Shown here: positions 1 to 10,364 of the stretch, one piece after another | Numbering within the stretch: the stretch's first letter is position 1 | Layout of the letters: every line of letters begins with the position of its first letter | NCBI GenBank assembly: GCA_023910605.1 | Contig: JAAVVV010000001.1 | Location: 3,648,698-3,712,697 of the forward strand | From: Bosea sp. (in: a-proteobacteria) | Lineage (GTDB): Bacteria > Pseudomonadota > Alphaproteobacteria > Rhizobiales > Beijerinckiaceae | DNA length: 64,000 bases | Direction: 5' to 3' | Position numbers and translations under genes: made by a program | The notes under the pieces: model-generated | Seen by the model: the letters and a program-made list of their open reading frames with translations, nothing else | The model's database searches: none | Told to the model about the DNA's origin: nothing

Positions 1-1
1 G

Positions 2-583
2 CCCTCCACCCTCATGCTCTGGCGCTTCGCGACCGGCGAGAGCGTGACGCGCATATGGGTCCCGCTCGATCGGATCTCGCCTGAACTCGTCCGCGCGGTC
101 ATTGCAGCGGAGGACCAGAACTTCTGCAGCCATAGCGGCATCGACTGGGGCGCCCTGCGGGAGGTCCTCAATGATGAGGACGGCCCCACGCGCGGCGGCT
201 CGACCATCTCGATGCAGACCGTCAAGAACGTGTATCTGTGGCATGGCCGCTCCTATGTGCGCAAAGGCCTTGAACTGCCGCTCGCGCTCGCCGCTGACCT
301 CGCCTGGTCCAAGCACCGCATGATGGAGGTCTATCTCAACGTCGCGGAGTTCGGCGAAGGGCTCTTCGGCGTCGAGGCGGCGTCGAGGCGCTATTTCGGC
401 AAGCCGGCCGCGGCCCTGACGCGCCGGGAGGCGGCGGCGCTGGCGGCCGCGCTGCCCAATCCGCGCCTGCGCAATCCGGCGCTCGCCTCGCCGCGGGCGC
501 GCACCAATGGCCTGCGCATCCACAGCCGGATCGCGGCGCTGGGCGAACGCGCGCAATGCGCGCTCCGGGCATCAGGCCCATGA
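2..583 (+). CDS. mtgA: Monofunctional peptidoglycan glycosyltransferase, 5' end outside window
   Basis: GT51-family glycosyltransferase that polymerises lipid II into glycan strands at the outer face of the inner membrane. The frame is open to the left window edge, so the membrane anchor and the true start are missing. Visible family motifs are EDQNFCSHSG (catalytic Glu region), RGGSTISMQTVKN, and the later block with LNVAEFGEGLFGVEAA and RREAAALAAALPNP, all characteristic of MtgA and the N-terminal domain of class A PBPs. There is no transpeptidase domain: the protein stops soon after the GT domain, which fits the monofunctional form. rpmF follows in the same direction 145 bp downstream, an arrangement common in Hyphomicrobiales. 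Confidence 0.93.
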   Translation, partial: PSTLMLWRFATGESVTRIWVPLDRISPELVRAVIAAEDQNFCSHSGIDWGALREVLNDEDGPTRGGSTISMQTVKNVYLWHGRSYVRKGLELPLALAADLAWSKHRMMEVYLNVAEFGEGLFGVEAASRRYFGKPAAALTRREAAALAAALPNPRLRNPALASPRARTNGLRIHSRIAALGERAQCALRASGP

Positions 584-727
584 CCGGCCAGCCAAATTCC
601 CGGCCGGCCGGAAAAGCTCTAGCCATCCTTGTGCCAAGCGTGTATGTGCCGCGTTCTGTTGAACAACCCGCCGACGGGCGTGGGTCCTGCGCGGACCTGC
701 CGGGTTGGCGATCCCCGGAGTTTCCTC

Positions 728-907
728 ATGGCCGTTCCCAAGAAGAAAACGTCGCCGTCGCGTCGCGGCATGCGCCGTTCGGCTGATGCCCTCAAGCAGC
801 CCACCTATGTCGAGGACAAGGATTCGGGCGAACTGCGCCGTCCGCACCATGTCGATCTGAAGACCGGCATGTATCGCGGCCGCCAGATCCTGAAGCCCAA
901 GGCCTGA
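728..907 (+). CDS. rpmF: 50S ribosomal protein L32
   Basis: 59-residue protein beginning [18 protein letters not shown], the diagnostic N-terminus of bacterial L32, with the alphaproteobacterial C-terminus ending [10 protein letters not shown]. The start is set by the invariant MAVPKKK sequence rather than by the longer upstream open frame. It is a component of the large ribosomal subunit near the peptidyl-transferase region. The gene is followed about 60 bp later by a strong intrinsic terminator. It lacks the Cys pairs of zinc-binding L32 variants, as is usual in this class. Confidence 0.97.
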   Translation: MAVPKKKTSPSRRGMRRSADALKQPTYVEDKDSGELRRPHHVDLKTGMYRGRQILKPKA

Positions 908-966
908 GCGGCAGCGCGCTGCCGCGCCCGCACGCGATCGCTTTCGGATGATGTCCGGGATGCAGG

Positions 967-990
967 AACCGGCCTCTGGGCCGGTTTTCT
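967..990 (+). terminator. Rho-independent terminator after rpmF
   Basis: Perfect 8-bp stem AACCGGCC / GGCCGGTT with a TCTG loop, running into a T-rich tail. It sits 60 bp after the rpmF stop. Confidence 0.85.
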
Positions 991-1055
991 CGTTTGCGCC
1001 ATAACGCTAGCCCTTCTGCCGGCAATCGCCTCGCTGGACGCAGCAGCGCGGCGGC

Positions 1056-1355
1056 TCAGGCAGACCGCACAGTCCTCGGCGCGAGAACGGGCGCCGCGCC
1101 GCTGGCGCTGGCCGCCCTGTAGAGTCCTGCCGCCTGCGTCGGCTCCGCGCGCCTGTGCCGGCGATAGGCCGGCGCTCCGGCCCGGCAGGCCAGCAACTGC
1201 GCCACGAACCTGGCATCCGCGGCCTTGTAGCCCGCAGCGGGGCCCGGCGGCGACACGGCCGCGTCCGCTTCGGGCGTGTTGGGGACCACGATGACCGGCA
1301 AGAGCCTCTGCCTCGCCGGACCTTGCCCCACTCTGGCATCAGCCTGTTCCGTCAT
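1056..1355 (-). CDS. Hypothetical protein, small basic
   Basis: 99-residue protein with no domain I recognise. The chosen ATG at 1355 has a GGAAGG Shine-Dalgarno sequence about 8 nt upstream; a longer version starting at 1385 lacks one. The sequence is Ala/Arg-rich, with a conserved-looking block near residues 45-80 (YKAADARFVAQLLACRAG, then YRRHRRAEPTQAAGLYRAA) that resembles small uncharacterised proteins seen in Hyphomicrobiales. No signal peptide or membrane segment is visible. It is divergent from the EAL protein gene. Function unknown. Confidence 0.6.
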   Translation of the reverse strand: MTEQADARVGQGPARQRLLPVIVVPNTPEADAAVSPPGPAAGYKAADARFVAQLLACRAGAPAYRRHRRAEPTQAAGLYRAASASGAAPVLAPRTVRSA

Positions 1356-1430
1356 GGCGCATTCCTTCCGCCTCGCCCTCATCATTTCGCCATACTCGCA
1401 AACGTCGTTCCATCCTTAACGCCAATTTAA

Positions 1431-3200
1431 GTGGCCCGCAGCATGATCGGGAAAGTCTTTTCGCGCCGGCGCAGGAAGCAGCCGGACATTCTTGAAGCGC
1501 CGAATCTGGCGAGGAGTTCCGCAATGCCGACCGATGCACGCCTCAACGAGCCGGTCGATCCGAGGGATGTGCTCAGCTCGATCGGCGAAGTCGTCTACAC
1601 CTGGGACATGGACACGGATGACCTGCGATGGGGCCCCAATGCGCCCGACATCATGGGCGCCGCCAACATGGATGCGCTATCGAAGGGAATCGGCTTCGCG
1701 CGGCTGGTGGAGCCCGGCGCCGGCCGCAGCCGCTATGACGCCATCATGGACGCCCCGGGCACCGACCTTGGCGATGGCGTGCCCTACCGCACGCGCTTCG
1801 TCATCCTCCTGGGCGACCGCAAGATGTGGGCCGAAGACACCGGGCGCTGGTTCGCAGGCATTGACGGCGGCCCCGTGCGCGCACGCGGCGTGCTGCGCCT
1901 GGAACGGCCCGTCACCGACACCGACCTCGTCAACCAGAGCTTCACCATCTGCGATCGCGCCGCCCTTGTGCAGCGCCTGGAGGAGCTCATGGCCGACCAG
2001 ATGCCGGCCAACCGCTCGGTGGTGGTGCTGGTTGCGGCCATCGACGACCTCACGCGCATCAATGATGATTTCGGCCACGAGGCGACGGACGAGATCCTGA
2101 TCGCCGTGCAGGAGCGGCTCCGCTCGGTGATGCGCGCCCGCGACCGGCTCATGCGCTATTCATCGAACCGCTTCGCCATCACTCTCACGGGCTGCCCCAC
2201 AGGCCAGATCGAGACGGCCGCCAAGCGCTTCATCCGGGCGGTCTCCAAGTTTGCCATCGAGACCAGCCGCGGCATCGCACTGATACGCATACGCATCGGC
2301 GCTGCGGTCGCGCCCGATATCACGCGCCATAGCGGCGCGCTGCTGACCGCCGCCGAAGCCGCGCTCATGGAAGTGCGGCGCGGCCCACTCGAATCCATTG
2401 TGATCGCGCGCAGCGCCGAACCGGCCCGCACTGGCGCCGGCACCGGCGCCCTCGACCACGAGGCGCTCGTCGCGCTGAACGAGCGCCGGATCAAGCTGGC
2501 CCGCCAGCCGATCGTACGCGCCACGGACCGTTCGCTGGCCCTGCATGAGGGTCTGGTGAGGATAGAGCGTCGCGACGGCGCCTATTTCGCGCCGGGCGAC
2601 CTGCTGCCCATGCTGGAGCGGCGCGGCCTTGTGCGCCTGTTCGACCACCGCGTGCTGGAAATCGCCGTCAGCGGGCTGGCGCGCGATGCCGAGGCCGTCC
2701 TGTCCATCAACGTGTCCCCGATCTCGCTGACCGACCCGGTGTGGCTTGACGCCTTCCGCATGCTGATGCGGACCCATGCCGGCCTCAGCGAGCGCCTCGT
2801 CATCGAGGTCACCGAGACCGCCACCATCTCCCACGCCGAGGAGAGCCGGCGCATCCTCGGCATCATCAAGGATTTCGGCTGCCGCATCGCCATCGACGAT
2901 TTCGGCGCAGGCCACACTTCCTTGCGCCATCTGCGCGATTTTCCGATCGACATCCTCAAGCTCGACGGCGCCTTCACGCAGAACCTGTCGCGCTCCACCG
3001 ATGATCGCTTCTTCGTGCGGACCTTGCTCGATCTCGCCCAGCATCTCGGGGTGGAAACGGTGGCGGAATGGGTCGACAACGAACCCGCCGCGCGCATGCT
3101 GGCTGAGTGGGGCGTGACCTATCTCCAGGGCCACCTCACCGGCGCCGCCGAGCTGTGGGATGACCATGCCCCGCCGGGCGCCGCGACGCGCGCGGCCTGA
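1431..3200 (+). CDS. Degenerate GGDEF / EAL c-di-GMP phosphodiesterase-like protein
   Basis: 589 residues. A PAS-like N-terminal region (about 45-160) is followed by a GGDEF-fold domain (about 165-310) and an EAL domain (about 330-575). The GGDEF signature is lost: the expected GGDEF position reads YSSNRF, so diguanylate cyclase activity is not expected. The EAL domain keeps the metal- and substrate-binding features: EGL in place of EAL, NVSPISL, EVTETA, IAIDDFGAGHTSL, LKLDGAF, VAEWV and LQGHLTG, so it is probably an active phosphodiesterase. There is no transmembrane segment, so it is cytoplasmic. GTG at 1431 and ATG at 1443 are both possible starts; neither has a strong ribosome-binding site. 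Confidence 0.85.
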   Translation: MARSMIGKVFSRRRRKQPDILEAPNLARSSAMPTDARLNEPVDPRDVLSSIGEVVYTWDMDTDDLRWGPNAPDIMGAANMDALSKGIGFARLVEPGAGRSRYDAIMDAPGTDLGDGVPYRTRFVILLGDRKMWAEDTGRWFAGIDGGPVRARGVLRLERPVTDTDLVNQSFTICDRAALVQRLEELMADQMPANRSVVVLVAAIDDLTRINDDFGHEATDEILIAVQERLRSVMRARDRLMRYSSNRFAITLTGCPTGQIETAAKRFIRAVSKFAIETSRGIALIRIRIGAAVAPDITRHSGALLTAAEAALMEVRRGPLESIVIARSAEPARTGAGTGALDHEALVALNERRIKLARQPIVRATDRSLALHEGLVRIERRDGAYFAPGDLLPMLERRGLVRLFDHRVLEIAVSGLARDAEAVLSINVSPISLTDPVWLDAFRMLMRTHAGLSERLVIEVTETATISHAEESRRILGIIKDFGCRIAIDDFGAGHTSLRHLRDFPIDILKLDGAFTQNLSRSTDDRFFVRTLLDLAQHLGVETVAEWVDNEPAARMLAEWGVTYLQGHLTGAAELWDDHAPPGAATRAA

Positions 3201-3209
3201 CGGGCGCGC

Positions 3210-3818
3210 TCAGGAGGCGCCGGAGAGCTTGTCCAGCTTGTCGCGCATCGCCGCCATTTCCTGGCGAAGCGTCTCGAGTTCGCCCTCCGCAGCCGTCTTC
3301 CCTCCTGCGGGCTTGTCCGAAGCCTGCGCGCCGGCTTCAGCGGCAGCCTTGCCGGCGAACGGCGCGAACATGCGCATGGCGTCGCCGAAGATCTTCATGT
3401 TGGCGCGGGTCTGCGCCTCCATCGCCTCCATCGCCTTGGTCCCGAACGGATTGGCGCCGAAGGCGTTGGTGAGGTGGTCGCGATAGGTGTGCTGCTCGCG
3501 CGTCAGGCTGTCGATCGACATCTCAAGATAGCGCGGCACCAGCACCTGCAGGCTGTCGCCATAAAAGCGGATGAGCTGGCGCAGGAACGCGATGGGCAGG
3601 AGGTTCTGCCCGGTCTTGCTCTCCTCCTCGAAGATGATCTGCGCCAGCACCGAGCGGGTGATGTCCTCGCCGCTTTTCGCATCATAGACGAGGAACTCCT
3701 CGCCATTGCGGACCAGCCGCGCCAGATCCTCGAGCGTCACATAAGAGCTGGTTCCAGTGTGATAGAGTCGCCGGTTGGCGTATTTCTTGATGACGGTCGG
3801 CTCTTTCTCAACTGCCAT
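3210..3818 (-). CDS. phaR: Polyhydroxyalkanoate synthesis regulator PhaR
   Basis: 202 residues. The N-terminal PHB/PHA accumulation regulator DNA-binding domain (IKKYANRRLYHTGTSSYVTL) is followed by the PHB-binding region (FEEESKTGQNLLPIAFLRQL, then LVPRYLEMSIDSL). PhaR binds both PHB granules and promoters of phasin and phaR genes, releasing DNA when polymer accumulates. ATG at 3818 is preferred because AAGGA lies 8 nt upstream; 3839 is an alternative. The C-terminal tail is Ala/Gly-rich followed by a short helical segment. The gene is divergent from phaA-phaB across about 270 bp, the common Hyphomicrobiales layout. Confidence 0.95.
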   Translation of the reverse strand: MAVEKEPTVIKKYANRRLYHTGTSSYVTLEDLARLVRNGEEFLVYDAKSGEDITRSVLAQIIFEEESKTGQNLLPIAFLRQLIRFYGDSLQVLVPRYLEMSIDSLTREQHTYRDHLTNAFGANPFGTKAMEAMEAQTRANMKIFGDAMRMFAPFAGKAAAEAGAQASDKPAGGKTAAEGELETLRQEMAAMRDKLDKLSGAS

Positions 3819-4085
3819 AACATTCCTTGCCGCGCTCACTGCGCACGGGATTGACGATCAAAAATGATGCACCACGATAACCGGTTGTGCACTGCCCGCA
3901 AGGGGCGAATGTGGCCGGGCAAGGCCTCCCGCAGCCGGCATCGCCACATTTGTTGCGAAACAAAGCCTGGAAAGCGGCTGCATTGAATTGATCTGGGTGC
4001 TTGACGCAGGCCGTTGCGGCTTCGACAAGAGCAGGTGAACGCGCCAATTCGGGCGAAACGGACAGCACGGGAAGGAACTCCTCTC

Positions 4086-5264
4086 ATGGCATCACAGGAC
4101 ATCGTGATCGTCGGCGCGGCGCGCACGGCGGTCGGCGCCTTCAACGGCGCGTTTGCGGGCACCCCCGCCCACGAGCTTGGCGCAGCCGCCATCAAGGCCG
4201 CGCTGGCGCGGGCCGGCGTCGACGCTGCGGACGTGAACGAGGTCATCATGGGCCAGATCCTGACGGCCGGACAGGGGCAGAACCCTGCGCGTCAGGCGGC
4301 CATGGCGGCGGGCGTGCCGCAGGAGGCTTCGGCCTGGGGCATCAACCAGCTGTGCGGCTCGGGCCTGCGCGCGGTGGCGCTGGGGATGCAGCAGATCGCC
4401 AATGGCGACGCCTCCGTCATTGTGGCCGGCGGGCAGGAGTCCATGTCGCTGGCCCCACACGTCGCGCATCTGCGCGCGGGCACCAGGATGGGCGACATGA
4501 AGATGCTCGACACCATGCTCAAGGATGGCCTGCTCGACGCCTTCCACGGCTACCACATGGGCAACACCGCCGAGAACGTCGCCAACAAGTGGCAGATCAC
4601 CCGCGACGAGCAGGACGCCTTCGCGGTCGCATCGCAGAACAAGGCCGAGGCCGCGCAGAAGGCCGGCCGCTTCAAGGACGAGATCGTGCCCTTCACCATC
4701 TCGACCCGGAAGGGCGACATCGTGGTGGACACGGACGAGTATCCCAAGCACGGCACCACGCTGGACGGCCTGGGCAAGCTCAAGCCGGCCTTCTCCAAGG
4801 ATGGCTCGGTCACGGCCGCCAACGCCTCCGGCATCAATGATGGCGGCGGCGCGGTGGTGCTGATGACGGCGGCCGAGGCCGCGCGCCGCGGCCTCACTCC
4901 GCTCGCCCGCATCGTCTCCTGGGCCACGGCTGGCGTCGATCCCGCCATCATGGGCACGGGCCCGATCCCGGCTTCGCGCAAGGCATTGGAGAAGGCCGGC
5001 TGGAAGACCTCCGACCTCGACCTGATCGAAGCCAACGAGGCCTTCGCCGCGCAGGCCATCGCCGTGAACAAGGACATGGGCTGGGACACCGACAAGGTGA
5101 ACGTCAATGGCGGCGCCATCGCCATCGGCCACCCCATCGGCGCCTCGGGCGCCCGCGTTCTGGTCACGCTGCTCCATGAAATGGGCCGGCGCGACGCCAA
5201 GAAGGGCCTCGCCACCCTGTGCATCGGCGGCGGTATGGGCGTCGCCATGTGCCTGGAGCGCTGA
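4086..5264 (+). CDS. phaA: Acetyl-CoA acetyltransferase (beta-ketothiolase)
   Basis: 392 residues, the normal thiolase length. It condenses two acetyl-CoA to acetoacetyl-CoA, the first step of PHB synthesis. The acyl-enzyme Cys is at residue 90 in [11 protein letters not shown]. The His of [13 protein letters not shown] and the second Cys of [11 protein letters not shown] near the C-terminus complete the catalytic set. NEAFAAQA, typical of biosynthetic thiolases, is present. The start at 4086 has GGAAGGA upstream; a longer frame from 4014 does not resemble the family. phaB follows 108 bp downstream in the same direction. Confidence 0.96.
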   Translation: MASQDIVIVGAARTAVGAFNGAFAGTPAHELGAAAIKAALARAGVDAADVNEVIMGQILTAGQGQNPARQAAMAAGVPQEASAWGINQLCGSGLRAVALGMQQIANGDASVIVAGGQESMSLAPHVAHLRAGTRMGDMKMLDTMLKDGLLDAFHGYHMGNTAENVANKWQITRDEQDAFAVASQNKAEAAQKAGRFKDEIVPFTISTRKGDIVVDTDEYPKHGTTLDGLGKLKPAFSKDGSVTAANASGINDGGGAVVLMTAAEAARRGLTPLARIVSWATAGVDPAIMGTGPIPASRKALEKAGWKTSDLDLIEANEAFAAQAIAVNKDMGWDTDKVNVNGGAIAIGHPIGASGARVLVTLLHEMGRRDAKKGLATLCIGGGMGVAMCLER

Positions 5265-5372
5265 GCCAGCCTCGATGGCTCCCCGACATGCTCCGGCGGG
5301 ACCGCTCGGCGGTCTCGCCTCCCGCCACAAGCTCCACATCAAAGACAAGACTGACTGAGGGAAGGATACATC

Positions 5373-6098
5373 ATGGGACGGGTTGCATTGGTCACGGGCG
5401 GCAGCCGCGGAATCGGCGCCGCTATTTCAAAGGCGCTTCAGGCCGCCGGCTACAGGGTCGCCGCCACCTATGCCGGCAATGACGAGGCCGCCGCAGCATT
5501 CACCCAGGAGACAGGCATCCCGACCTACAAGTGGGATGTGTCGGATTTCGATGCCTGCACCGCCGGCATCGCCAGGGTCGAGGCCGATCTTGGCCCCGTC
5601 GAGGTGCTGGTCAACAATGCCGGCATCACCAGGGACGGCATGTTCCACAAGATGACCAGGGAGCAGTGGTATGCGGTCATCAACACCAACCTCAACTCGC
5701 TCTTCAACATGACCCGCCCGGTCTGGGAAGGCATGCGCGCGCGCAAGTTCGGCCGCGTGATCTGCATTTCCTCGATCAACGGGCAGAAGGGGCAGATGGG
5801 CCAGGTGAACTACTCGGCCGCCAAGGCGGGCGACATCGGCTTCGCCAAGGCGCTCGCCCAGGAAGGCGCGCGCGCCGGCATCACCGTCAACACGATCTGC
5901 CCGGGCTACATCGCCACCGAGATGGTGCGCGCCATCGACCCGGCCGTGATCGAGAAGTCGATCCTGCCCCTTATCCCGGTGGGCCGACTGGGCGAGCCGG
6001 AGGAGATCGCGCGGGCTGTGGTCTTCCTGGCCTCCGACGAAGCCGGCTTCATCACCGGCTCGACGCTGAGCGCCAATGGCGGGCAATACATGGCCTGA
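5373..6098 (+). CDS. phaB: Acetoacetyl-CoA reductase
   Basis: 241-residue classical short-chain dehydrogenase that reduces acetoacetyl-CoA to (R)-3-hydroxybutyryl-CoA with NADPH. The Rossmann motif TGGSRGIGAAI is at the N-terminus, and NNAGITRDGMFHKM is the PhaB-type NNAG block. The catalytic Ser-Tyr-Lys lies in ISSINGQKGQMGQVNYSAAK. The C-terminus FITGSTLSANGGQYM matches PhaB. GGAAGGA precedes the ATG. It forms an operon with phaA; a PHB synthase gene (phaC) is not in the window. Confidence 0.96.
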   Translation: MGRVALVTGGSRGIGAAISKALQAAGYRVAATYAGNDEAAAAFTQETGIPTYKWDVSDFDACTAGIARVEADLGPVEVLVNNAGITRDGMFHKMTREQWYAVINTNLNSLFNMTRPVWEGMRARKFGRVICISSINGQKGQMGQVNYSAAKAGDIGFAKALAQEGARAGITVNTICPGYIATEMVRAIDPAVIEKSILPLIPVGRLGEPEEIARAVVFLASDEAGFITGSTLSANGGQYMA

Positions 6099-6152
6099 GG
6101 CAGGCTCTGCCCCCCGCGCCGCGCCGGCCTTGCGCCGGCGGACGCGCCGATG

Positions 6153-6569
6153 TCAGGCCTCGGCCGCCCTCGCGGCGCGGTGAAGCTGCGCCATCGACTC
6201 GACGAGGTCGGTGATCTGCCGCCTGACCTTGCTGTCGCCGATCGAGATGAAGGCGCGGGCCAGCTGCTGGCCATCCGACATGGCCACCATCCTGTGCACG
6301 AAGGCGGCAGCCGGCGCCTCGCCTTCGGCATCGGCCTGGGTCGCGTCATCCGAACCTTCGAAGAAGAAGGAGATCGGCACCTCCAGCGCCTGCGCCACGA
6401 GCTGCAGGCGGGCCGGCCCGATGCGGCTCATGCCCTTCTCGTATTTCTGCAACTGCTGGAAGGAGGTGCCGATCTTCTCGGCCAGCTCCTTCTGCGTCAG
6501 CCCGTTGAGCAGGCGTCGCATGCGCATGCGCGAGCCGACAAACACGTCAACCGGCTGTTTCGTCCTCAT
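6153..6569 (-). CDS. XRE-family HTH transcriptional regulator
   Basis: 138 residues. The HTH_3 domain at about residues 11-66 has the sequence VGSRMRMRRLLNGLTQKELA, then GTSFQQLQKYEKGMSRIGPA, followed by LEVPISFFFEG. A variable linker and a C-terminal helical segment (about 85-130) follow. This architecture matches the SinR/PraR-like regulators common in rhizobia, which bear on biofilm, quorum sensing or stress. The target genes cannot be inferred here. It converges with phaB and lies upstream of kup on the same strand, separated by about 100 bp. Confidence 0.85.
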   Translation of the reverse strand: MRTKQPVDVFVGSRMRMRRLLNGLTQKELAEKIGTSFQQLQKYEKGMSRIGPARLQLVAQALEVPISFFFEGSDDATQADAEGEAPAAAFVHRMVAMSDGQQLARAFISIGDSKVRRQITDLVESMAQLHRAARAAEA

Positions 6570-6673
6570 GACCAGGCTCCCGCGAATCGGAAGGAGCCTA
6601 GGCAGTCATGGTTAACGAGGCCTGACCGGCAGGTTGGCGCTCGGGCTGAAGTCCGTTTGCACGCGGGACCGGA

Positions 6674-8710
6674 TCACACCGTGACCTGCGTGCCGACCTC
6701 GACCACGCGCCCCGTCGGGATCTGGAAATAGCTGGTCGCATCGGTGGCGCTGCGCGCCATGGAGATGAACAGCCGGTCCTGCCACATCGGCATGCCTGAA
6801 CTGGCCGAGGCCCGCAGCGAGCGGCGCGACAGGAAGAACGAGGTCGACATGATGTCGAACTTGAAGCCCTGCTTGCGGAGGATGGCGAGGCCCTTGGGAA
6901 TGTTGGGGCTCTCCATGTAGCCGTAACGCATCTCCATGCGCCAGAACCCGTCGGAGATCGGCTCGATCCTGACGCGTTCCTCCTCGTCGATGCGCGGCAC
7001 GTCGAGCGAGCGCACCGTGACGATGGCGTTCTTCTCGTGCAGCACCTTGTTGTGCTTGAGGTTGTGCAGCAGCGCCGCCGGCGCCACCACCGGATCGCCC
7101 GTGAGGAAAAGCGCGGTGCCCTTGACCTTGTGCGGCGGGCTTTTCAACAGCATGTTGAGCAGTTCGGCCAGCGGCACGTCGGCCTTGCGCGTCTTCTCGA
7201 ACAGGATGCCGGAGCCCCGAACCCAGGTCGCCATCAGCATGACCAGCCCCGCAGCCAGCATCACCGGCACGAAACCGCCATGGAAAAGCTTGAGCATGTT
7301 GGCGGTGAAGAAGGCGACGTCTATGGCAAGGAAAGGCAGGATCACGACGCATGTGGTGGCGAGGCTCCAGCGCCAGCCCTTCCAGATCACGATGAAGGCG
7401 AGGAGGGCGTCGACCATCATCGCGCCGAACACCGAGATGCCATAGGCGTTGGCAAGCCCTGATGAGGATCGGAATGACCAGACCAAAGCCAGCACGACCA
7501 CGAGCAGGATCCAGTTGACGCGCGGCATGTAGATTTGCCCGTGAGTATGCTCGGACGTGTGACGAACCTCCATGCGCGGCAGGATGCCGAGCTGGATCGC
7601 CTGCCGCGTCAGCGAGAACGCGCCGGTGATGACCGCCTGACTGGCGACGATGGTGGCGATGGTGGCGAGGATCACCAGCGGCAGGATGAGGAAATCAGGC
7701 GCCAGCTTGTAGAACGGGTTATCGATCGTGGACGGATCATGCAGGATCAGCGCGCCCTGCCCCAGGTAATTGAGCCACAACGCCGGAAACACCATGAAGA
7801 ACCAGGCGCTCTGGATAGGGCCACGCCCGAAATGGCCCATGTCGGCATAAAGCGCCTCGGCTCCGGTCACCGCGAGGCAAACTGTCCCCAGCACCACGAG
7901 CGACACGCCGGGATGGTTGACGAAGAACATCACGCCATAAAGCGGGTTGATCGAGGCGAAGACGCCGAAATCATCCTGGATATGATAGATTCCAAGGCCC
8001 GCGAGCGTGAGGAACCAGATCCCCATGATCGGGCCGAACCATTTCGCGACCCGCTCGGTGCCTCCGCTCTGCATGGCAAAGAGCCCGATCAGGATGGCCG
8101 AGGCGATATACACGACATAGGGCTCGAAAGCCGGGGTGACGAGCTTGAGTCCCTCGACCGCGGACAGCACCGAGATCGCCGGCGTGATCACCGCGTCGCC
8201 ATAGAACAGCGCGGCGCCGAGCATTCCAAGGCCAAGGACCCAGCCTGTGCCCTTTGCCTTGCCGACCGCCCGCTGCGCCAGCGCGACCAGCGTCAGCGTG
8301 CCGCCTTCGCCGTTGTTGTTGGCGCGCAGCAGGATGAGAACGTACTTGATCGAGACGACAAGGACGAGCGACCACAGGATGAGCGATAGCACGCCGATGA
8401 CGATGTCGCGCGGAACCTGCTGCACGACAGCAGTGCCGTGCCCGCCATGGCTGCCGATCGCTCCCGTCATCGCCGCATTGATCGTCTCGCGCAGAGCGTA
8501 GAGCGGGCTGGTGCCGATGTCGCCATAGACGACCCCCAGCGCTCCGACGACCAGCGCGCCATAACCGGCTGTGTGATGCCCACCTGCATGACCAGCCGAT
8601 GCTCCCGCCGATGCTCCCGCCGCCTGGCCAGGCGGGGGATCGTCAGGCGGGGGATCGCCAAGTCCGAAGCGCTTTTCGTCCTTGGAGGGGGACGTCTTGT
8701 CGGAAGCCAT
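6674..8710 (-). CDS. kup: Low-affinity potassium transporter Kup
   Basis: 678-residue KUP/HAK/KT family K+:H+ symporter of the inner membrane. An N-terminal cytoplasmic segment rich in Gly/His/Pro is followed by the family signature [20 protein letters not shown], about 12 hydrophobic helices and a soluble C-terminal domain (from about residue 470). GNPF-type blocks such as YLGQGALIL and a [15 protein letters not shown] segment are diagnostic. ATG at 8710 is chosen for the GGAGA Shine-Dalgarno sequence 7-8 nt upstream; 8734 is a weaker alternative. The gene is monocistronic, divergent from nothing obvious, and about 100 bp from ispG. Confidence 0.95.
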   Translation of the reverse strand: MASDKTSPSKDEKRFGLGDPPPDDPPPGQAAGASAGASAGHAGGHHTAGYGALVVGALGVVYGDIGTSPLYALRETINAAMTGAIGSHGGHGTAVVQQVPRDIVIGVLSLILWSLVLVVSIKYVLILLRANNNGEGGTLTLVALAQRAVGKAKGTGWVLGLGMLGAALFYGDAVITPAISVLSAVEGLKLVTPAFEPYVVYIASAILIGLFAMQSGGTERVAKWFGPIMGIWFLTLAGLGIYHIQDDFGVFASINPLYGVMFFVNHPGVSLVVLGTVCLAVTGAEALYADMGHFGRGPIQSAWFFMVFPALWLNYLGQGALILHDPSTIDNPFYKLAPDFLILPLVILATIATIVASQAVITGAFSLTRQAIQLGILPRMEVRHTSEHTHGQIYMPRVNWILLVVVLALVWSFRSSSGLANAYGISVFGAMMVDALLAFIVIWKGWRWSLATTCVVILPFLAIDVAFFTANMLKLFHGGFVPVMLAAGLVMLMATWVRGSGILFEKTRKADVPLAELLNMLLKSPPHKVKGTALFLTGDPVVAPAALLHNLKHNKVLHEKNAIVTVRSLDVPRIDEEERVRIEPISDGFWRMEMRYGYMESPNIPKGLAILRKQGFKFDIMSTSFFLSRRSLRASASSGMPMWQDRLFISMARSATDATSYFQIPTGRVVEVGTQVTV

Positions 8711-8809
8711 CAGACATCTCCGCGCATGCGGCACTGCAACAAAAGGATGCCGGCTCTAGCACATCCCGCCAACCATTCAAATGCGGCCGAAGCGGGGGAC
8801 ATGCGCCCA

Positions 8810-10114
8810 TCAGCTCATCTCGAAGCGATCCGCGGCGCGGCCCGCAGCCCCGATCCCATAGCGGGTCTCGATATAGGCTTCCACCATCGTCTTGAACTCG
8901 GCGGCGATGGTGGGGCCGCGCAAGGTCGTCGTCTTCCGTCCGTCGACGAACACGGGCGCTGTCGGCGCCTCTCCCGTACCGGGGAGCGAGATGCCGATGT
9001 CCGCATGCTTGGACTCGCCCGGGCCGTTGACGATGCAGCCCATCACCGCGACATTGAGCGACTCCACGCCTGGATAGCGCGACTTCCACTCCGGCATGGA
9101 CGCATGGATCCAGTTCTGGATGTCGCGCGCCAGCTCCTGGAAGACGGTGGATGTGGTGCGCCCGCAGCCGGGGCAGGCCGCCACCAGCGGCACGAAAGCG
9201 CGGAAGCCCATGGTCTGGAGCAGCTCCTGCGCTGCCTTGACCTCAAGTGAGCGGTCGCCGCCCGGCTCCGGCGTGAGCGAAAAGCGGATTGTGTCGCCGA
9301 TGCCGTCCTGCAGCAGCACGCCGAGCGCGGCAGAGGAGGCGACGATGCCCTTGGAGCCCATGCCTGCCTCGGTGAGGCCAAGGTGGATGGCGTAATCCGA
9401 GCGGCGGGCCAACTCGCGATAGACCGAGATCAGGTCCTGCACGCCCGACACCTTGGCCGAGAGCACGATGCGGTTGCGCGGCAGGCCGATCTCCTCGGCC
9501 CGCGCCGCAGACAGCAGCGCCGACTGCACCATGGCCTCGCGCGTGACGGCCCGCGCCTCGAGCGGGCGCTCGGAACCCGCGTTGATGTCCATCAGATGCG
9601 TCAGCAGCTCCTGGTCGAGCGAACCCCAGTTCGCGCCGATGCGGACAGCCTTGCCGTGGCGGATCGCCATTTCGACGATCTGCGAGAACTGACGGTCCTT
9701 CTTGTCCTTGAAACCGACATTGCCCGGGTTGATGCGATACTTGGCGAGCGCCTCGGCGCAGGCCGGATGGTCGGCGAGCAGCTTGTGCCCGATGTAATGG
9801 AAGTCGCCGACCAGCGGCACATTGACGCCCATGCGCGCCAGCCGGTCGCGCACATGGGGCACGGCCGCAGCCGCCTCCTCGCGATCAACGGTGATCCGCA
9901 CCAGTTCCGAGCCGGCCCGCGCCAGCGCCGCCACCTGCGCGACCGTGGCGGATATGTCGGCCGTGTCGGTGTTGGTCATGGACTGCACGACGATCGGCGC
10001 GCCGCCGCCCACCGTCACACCGCCTATGTCGACCGGCACGCTCCTGTGGCGCGCACGGGGACCCGCTGCAGCCACGGCTGCAGCCAGGGCCAGTTCGCCG
10101 GAAAGGTCGTTCAT
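8810..10114 (-). CDS. ispG: 4-hydroxy-3-methylbut-2-en-1-yl diphosphate synthase (flavodoxin/ferredoxin)
   Basis: 434 residues. It catalyses the penultimate step of the MEP isoprenoid pathway, converting MEcPP to HMBPP with a [4Fe-4S] cluster. The TIM-barrel domain begins [20 protein letters not shown]. The C-terminal Fe-S domain carries the cluster ligands in [10 protein letters not shown] (two Cys) and [11 protein letters not shown], with the catalytic Glu in the latter. ATG at 10114 (MNDLSGELA) is chosen; the frame is open to 10291, but the upstream part is low-complexity and unlike the family. The gene is divergent from ureE. Confidence 0.95.
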   Translation of the reverse strand: MNDLSGELALAAAVAAAGPRARHRSVPVDIGGVTVGGGAPIVVQSMTNTDTADISATVAQVAALARAGSELVRITVDREEAAAAVPHVRDRLARMGVNVPLVGDFHYIGHKLLADHPACAEALAKYRINPGNVGFKDKKDRQFSQIVEMAIRHGKAVRIGANWGSLDQELLTHLMDINAGSERPLEARAVTREAMVQSALLSAARAEEIGLPRNRIVLSAKVSGVQDLISVYRELARRSDYAIHLGLTEAGMGSKGIVASSAALGVLLQDGIGDTIRFSLTPEPGGDRSLEVKAAQELLQTMGFRAFVPLVAACPGCGRTTSTVFQELARDIQNWIHASMPEWKSRYPGVESLNVAVMGCIVNGPGESKHADIGISLPGTGEAPTAPVFVDGRKTTTLRGPTIAAEFKTMVEAYIETRYGIGAAGRAADRFEMS

Positions 10115-10364
10115 CGGATGGTTCACTCTTCGAGCTTGGGAAGCACGCGCCCGTGTCCCTGACACGGCAAAGGCCTCGCCCAGAAAGACCTTGCCCATAG
10201 AGAACTTGCCCAGACCGCTGCTGGCGTCAAGCCGGGAGAGGGCCGGATGCCGCCATCTCCCCCTGCGCCGGCAGCTGAGCGTCACCAACACGCCAGGGCG
10301 CGCGCCGTTGCACTCGGCCCGCGACTTGTTACATGTTCACGCAACAGGAACAAAGGACCACGCC

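Noticed and set aside
4092-5348. 418-codon antisense frame across phaA
   Set aside because: Shadow of a fully supported thiolase gene.
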